Source of the DNA: Ectobius pallidus
Taxonomy: Eukaryota; Arthropoda; Insecta; Blattodea; Ectobiidae
Reading direction: 5' to 3'
NCBI GenBank assembly: GCA_964059195.1
Contig: CAXKWD010000003.1
Coordinates: forward strand, 201,338,174 to 201,402,173
Length of the DNA: 64,000 nt
Below the pieces are notes generated by a model that saw only the letters and a program-made list of their open reading frames with translations, was not told where the DNA came from and did not search any database. The position numbers were made by a program, and so were the translations under genes. How positions within the stretch are numbered: the first letter of the stretch is position 1; every line of letters starts with the position of its first letter. This document shows, piece by piece, positions 62,311 through 64,000 of this stretch.

Positions 62311-62504
62311 TGGTGAACTGCTGCTGCCAGTTGAATCCAATGTTGTCAGATAGAGAGAATATATGGCCATTTTTAAGACTGGAGGGAATTTTAAATCAAA
62401 CACTGGACATTTTAATATTAATTTTGAGTATAAGACGCACATGAATTTTGCAGGCAATTTTTTTAAAGAAAAAAGTGCGTCTTATAGTCTGCAAATCTAG
62501 TTCA

Positions 62505-62650
62505 ATGTTTGAGCGTATTCTTCACCCGTCTTTATCCTTTACCGGTCCATATATTTTCCTTTCCCATCTTTCCAACTCTGCCATTACATCTTCCATCATC
62601 ACCCAAGTTTCACATCCATAAATCACAATTCACAACTGGTTTAATTATTG
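62505..62650 (-). pseudogene. LINE-delta C-terminal relic, part 1
   Basis: Minus-strand reading: IYGCETWVMMEDVM, AELERWERKIYGPVKDKDG, RIRSNIE. These are the blocks that precede the RRLRWAGH-type end of RTE/Jockey-type LINE proteins; the rest lies at 59765-59966. Confidence 0.65.
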
Positions 62651-63007
62651 TGTTATAGATCTGTAATTTAGTTTGCTTTGACAGGTATCAAACACTGTAC
62701 AACATCAACTTTTTTCATGCCTTAAAAGAAAGTGTTTCACTCTTACCAATTTATGTGTCCTAAATACGAATTTGAAGAAAAAAAATTCCTATCATGTACC
62801 ATTTTCTGTGGTAACCTTATTTAATTTTTTTATTCTTTGTTTTTCTTTATAGTTTTGCTTCCAGAGTCAATTTTATTACATTCATTCAAAAGAACACTTT
62901 TATTGAAACAGACATGGTGTTCACTGATACAATATCCATGTTAATATCAAAGAGTTTAAAAGCTAAAATGAATTGTTATTAAAGGATAACATAATTTTTT
63001 CTAAATC
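62651..63007. other. no gene recognised
   Basis: AT-rich; the first 80 bp may be further, unreadable LINE-delta sequence. Confidence 0.4.
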
Positions 63008-63249
63008 TTAATTTTCAAATGTTTTCTGGAAGACTTCTTCTTTAGCTGGGACCTGAACACTCATAGAAAAATCTTCAGTAGTCAGGAAGAATGTTAGGGA
63101 ACTACTATGCCTTTCCATTTTGGATATTTTCTGGTGAAACCTTTCTCCATGTTCATCGCTAACCTTTCCCAGGATCGGTGGAAAGAATTTAAGATGGGAG
63201 TGCAAGAAACACATTTTAAGGGACATATTGCAGCCCATTACCTCATATA
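63008..63249 (-). pseudogene. repetitive-element protein fragment (SDEHGERFHQ family)
   Basis: YEVMGCNMSLKMCFLHSHLK, FFPPILGKVSDEHGERFHQK and ISKMERH form a block seen in many repeated, uncharacterised arthropod genes. Its upstream part (VVENSYRAYEV) is cut off by the SINE and continues at 63547-63640. Function unknown. Confidence 0.55.
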
Positions 63250-63546
63250 ACTGAACAAGGCTTACCACCAGACCGCTGTGTCTACCATAGGCAGATGGCA
63301 GGATTGGGGGGCATGTGGTCAGCACGCCACCACCCACGGCCGTTAATGGTGGTTTCCATGACTGGAGCCGCTACTTCTCTACCGAGTAGCTCCTCAATTT
63401 GAATCAAGAGGTTGAATGCACCCCGTTCCAGACCTCCCTACCTCAGAAAAATCTGAATTAGGGATCGAACCAGGGTACCAGGGATCGAACCTGGGCCAAG
63501 GGATCTGCAGTCGGCGATGCTAACCACAAAACCATGCCGGCAGTCT
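63250..63546 (-). mobile_element. tRNA-derived SINE with 12-bp target duplication
   Basis: ATTACCTCATAT flanks the insertion at 63238-63249 and 63547-63558. The minus strand starts with a tRNA-like head (GCCGGCATGGT, GTGGTTAGCATC, GGTTCGATCCC B box; the B box is doubled) and continues with a body that includes GGAGCTACTCGGTAGAGAAG. The 3' end lies at 63250. Confidence 0.8.
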
Positions 63547-63640
63547 ATTACCTCATATGCTCTGTAAGAATTTTCCACGACTTTGTTTTATTTATCTGGT
63601 TGGGACTACAATTTCCCAATTAGTTTGAACATGCACCATA
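63547..63640 (-). pseudogene. upstream part of the SDEHGERFHQ-family fragment
   Basis: Minus-strand reading ends KVVENSYRAYEV and joins MGCNMSLK beyond the SINE once one target duplication is ignored. Stops occur further upstream. Confidence 0.5.
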
Positions 63641-64000
63641 ACACAATTTCTGTTTTGGTGAGGTTTTCCTCCTGAATTTTGCAGATTTTAGGTCCAATGA
63701 TAATAAACAGTAAAACCCTCAACCCTGTATGGGCCATGGAGACCCTTAGGGTTGAGACTCCCAGATTGAGACATTTGGCACATGAAGGTGGTCAGCCTTA
63801 TGTGCCTCAACCACTATGTCACAGCATACCCCCCCCCCCCCAACGAAAATGCCCTCTTTTAATTTTCCTTCACTTGACCTGGGAAATTTGTTCCTTAATT
63901 ACTGAAAACCATTCCCATTTATTCCATAGCTTTAACGAAATTCTTCAATTAAACCCAGTTTTACATAGAGTGGTAGAAAACCAAGTGAAAGAAGCTTTGT
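63641..64000. other. no gene recognised
   Basis: Non-coding; poly-C run at 63828-63841. Presumably still DHTKD1 intron. Confidence 0.45.

Larger units (their letters stand above)
59968..62502. mobile_element. THAP-encoding element inserted in LINE-delta (DHTKD1 intron)
   Basis: The ends carry inverted GACTATAAGACGC motifs, each in two nearby copies (59978 and 59992; 62434-62446 and about 62474-62487, the latter inverted). The two LINE-delta halves outside read as one protein. No clean target duplication was found. Inside is a minus-strand THAP gene and, toward both sides, clusters of TACGTATA-type words. A smaller element with CAGCAC tips (about 60314-62306) may be nested inside this one. 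Confidence 0.55.

Overview
The window looks like AT-rich nuclear DNA from an insect or other arthropod with a large, transposon-packed genome. Support: spliced exons with GT-AG borders, a recognisable metazoan mitochondrial enzyme gene (DHTKD1), mariner, hAT, P-like and THAP-type DNA transposons, CR1/L2-like LINEs, a Ty3/gypsy LTR retrotransposon and tRNA-derived SINEs. No bacterial-type operon, rRNA or functional tRNA gene is visible. The species cannot be fixed from the sequence alone.

Layout. 1-5.1 kb: one plausible host exon, a foldback repeat, a mariner derivative and a SINE scrap. 5.15-8.47 kb: a broken LINE (alpha) on the minus strand. 8.47-25.36 kb: four copies (A-D) of a 3.77-kb DNA transposon with ~535-bp terminal inverted repeats starting GGGTCATTCCATG and an intact 824-codon transposase-like frame. 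They form an exact 8448-bp tandem duplication of an A-spacer-B block whose junction lies at the transposon ends with 2 bp between. 25.8-27.0 kb: an ISXO2/Merlin-like gene with a histone-type 3' stem-loop behind it. 27.0-30.7 kb: a P-like THAP element flanked by two hAT MITEs with perfect 8-bp target duplications. 32.3-32.5 kb: two tandem hammerhead-like ribozyme units.

34.4-49.6 kb holds the most unusual object: a 15.2-kb element with TTAA target duplications, inserted exactly at the stop codon of a LINE (beta). It carries four gene remnants (THAP, P2X7-C-terminal-like, spliced SAP/YqaJ-nuclease-like, THAP) and is itself split by a young gypsy element with ~3-kb LTRs. The gypsy gag and pol are in one frame, separated by UGA in a CAA-UUA readthrough context. 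50.9-52.1 kb is a third LINE (gamma) nested in LINE-beta.

53.1-55.1 kb is a 2-kb non-autonomous relative of the A-D transposons with another foldback inside it. From 59.35 kb two exons of DHTKD1 (2-oxoadipate dehydrogenase E1) show that the right part of the window is intronic host sequence. Its introns hold a LINE relic, another THAP element and a SINE with a 12-bp target duplication.

The genes do not form one pathway. The shared theme is layered mobile DNA, with repeated use of THAP DNA-binding domains by at least three element types and a nesting order that can be read directly: LINE-beta, then the TTAA element, then gypsy. Reads were made by eye; identities given as 'near-identical' were compared in segments, not aligned in full.
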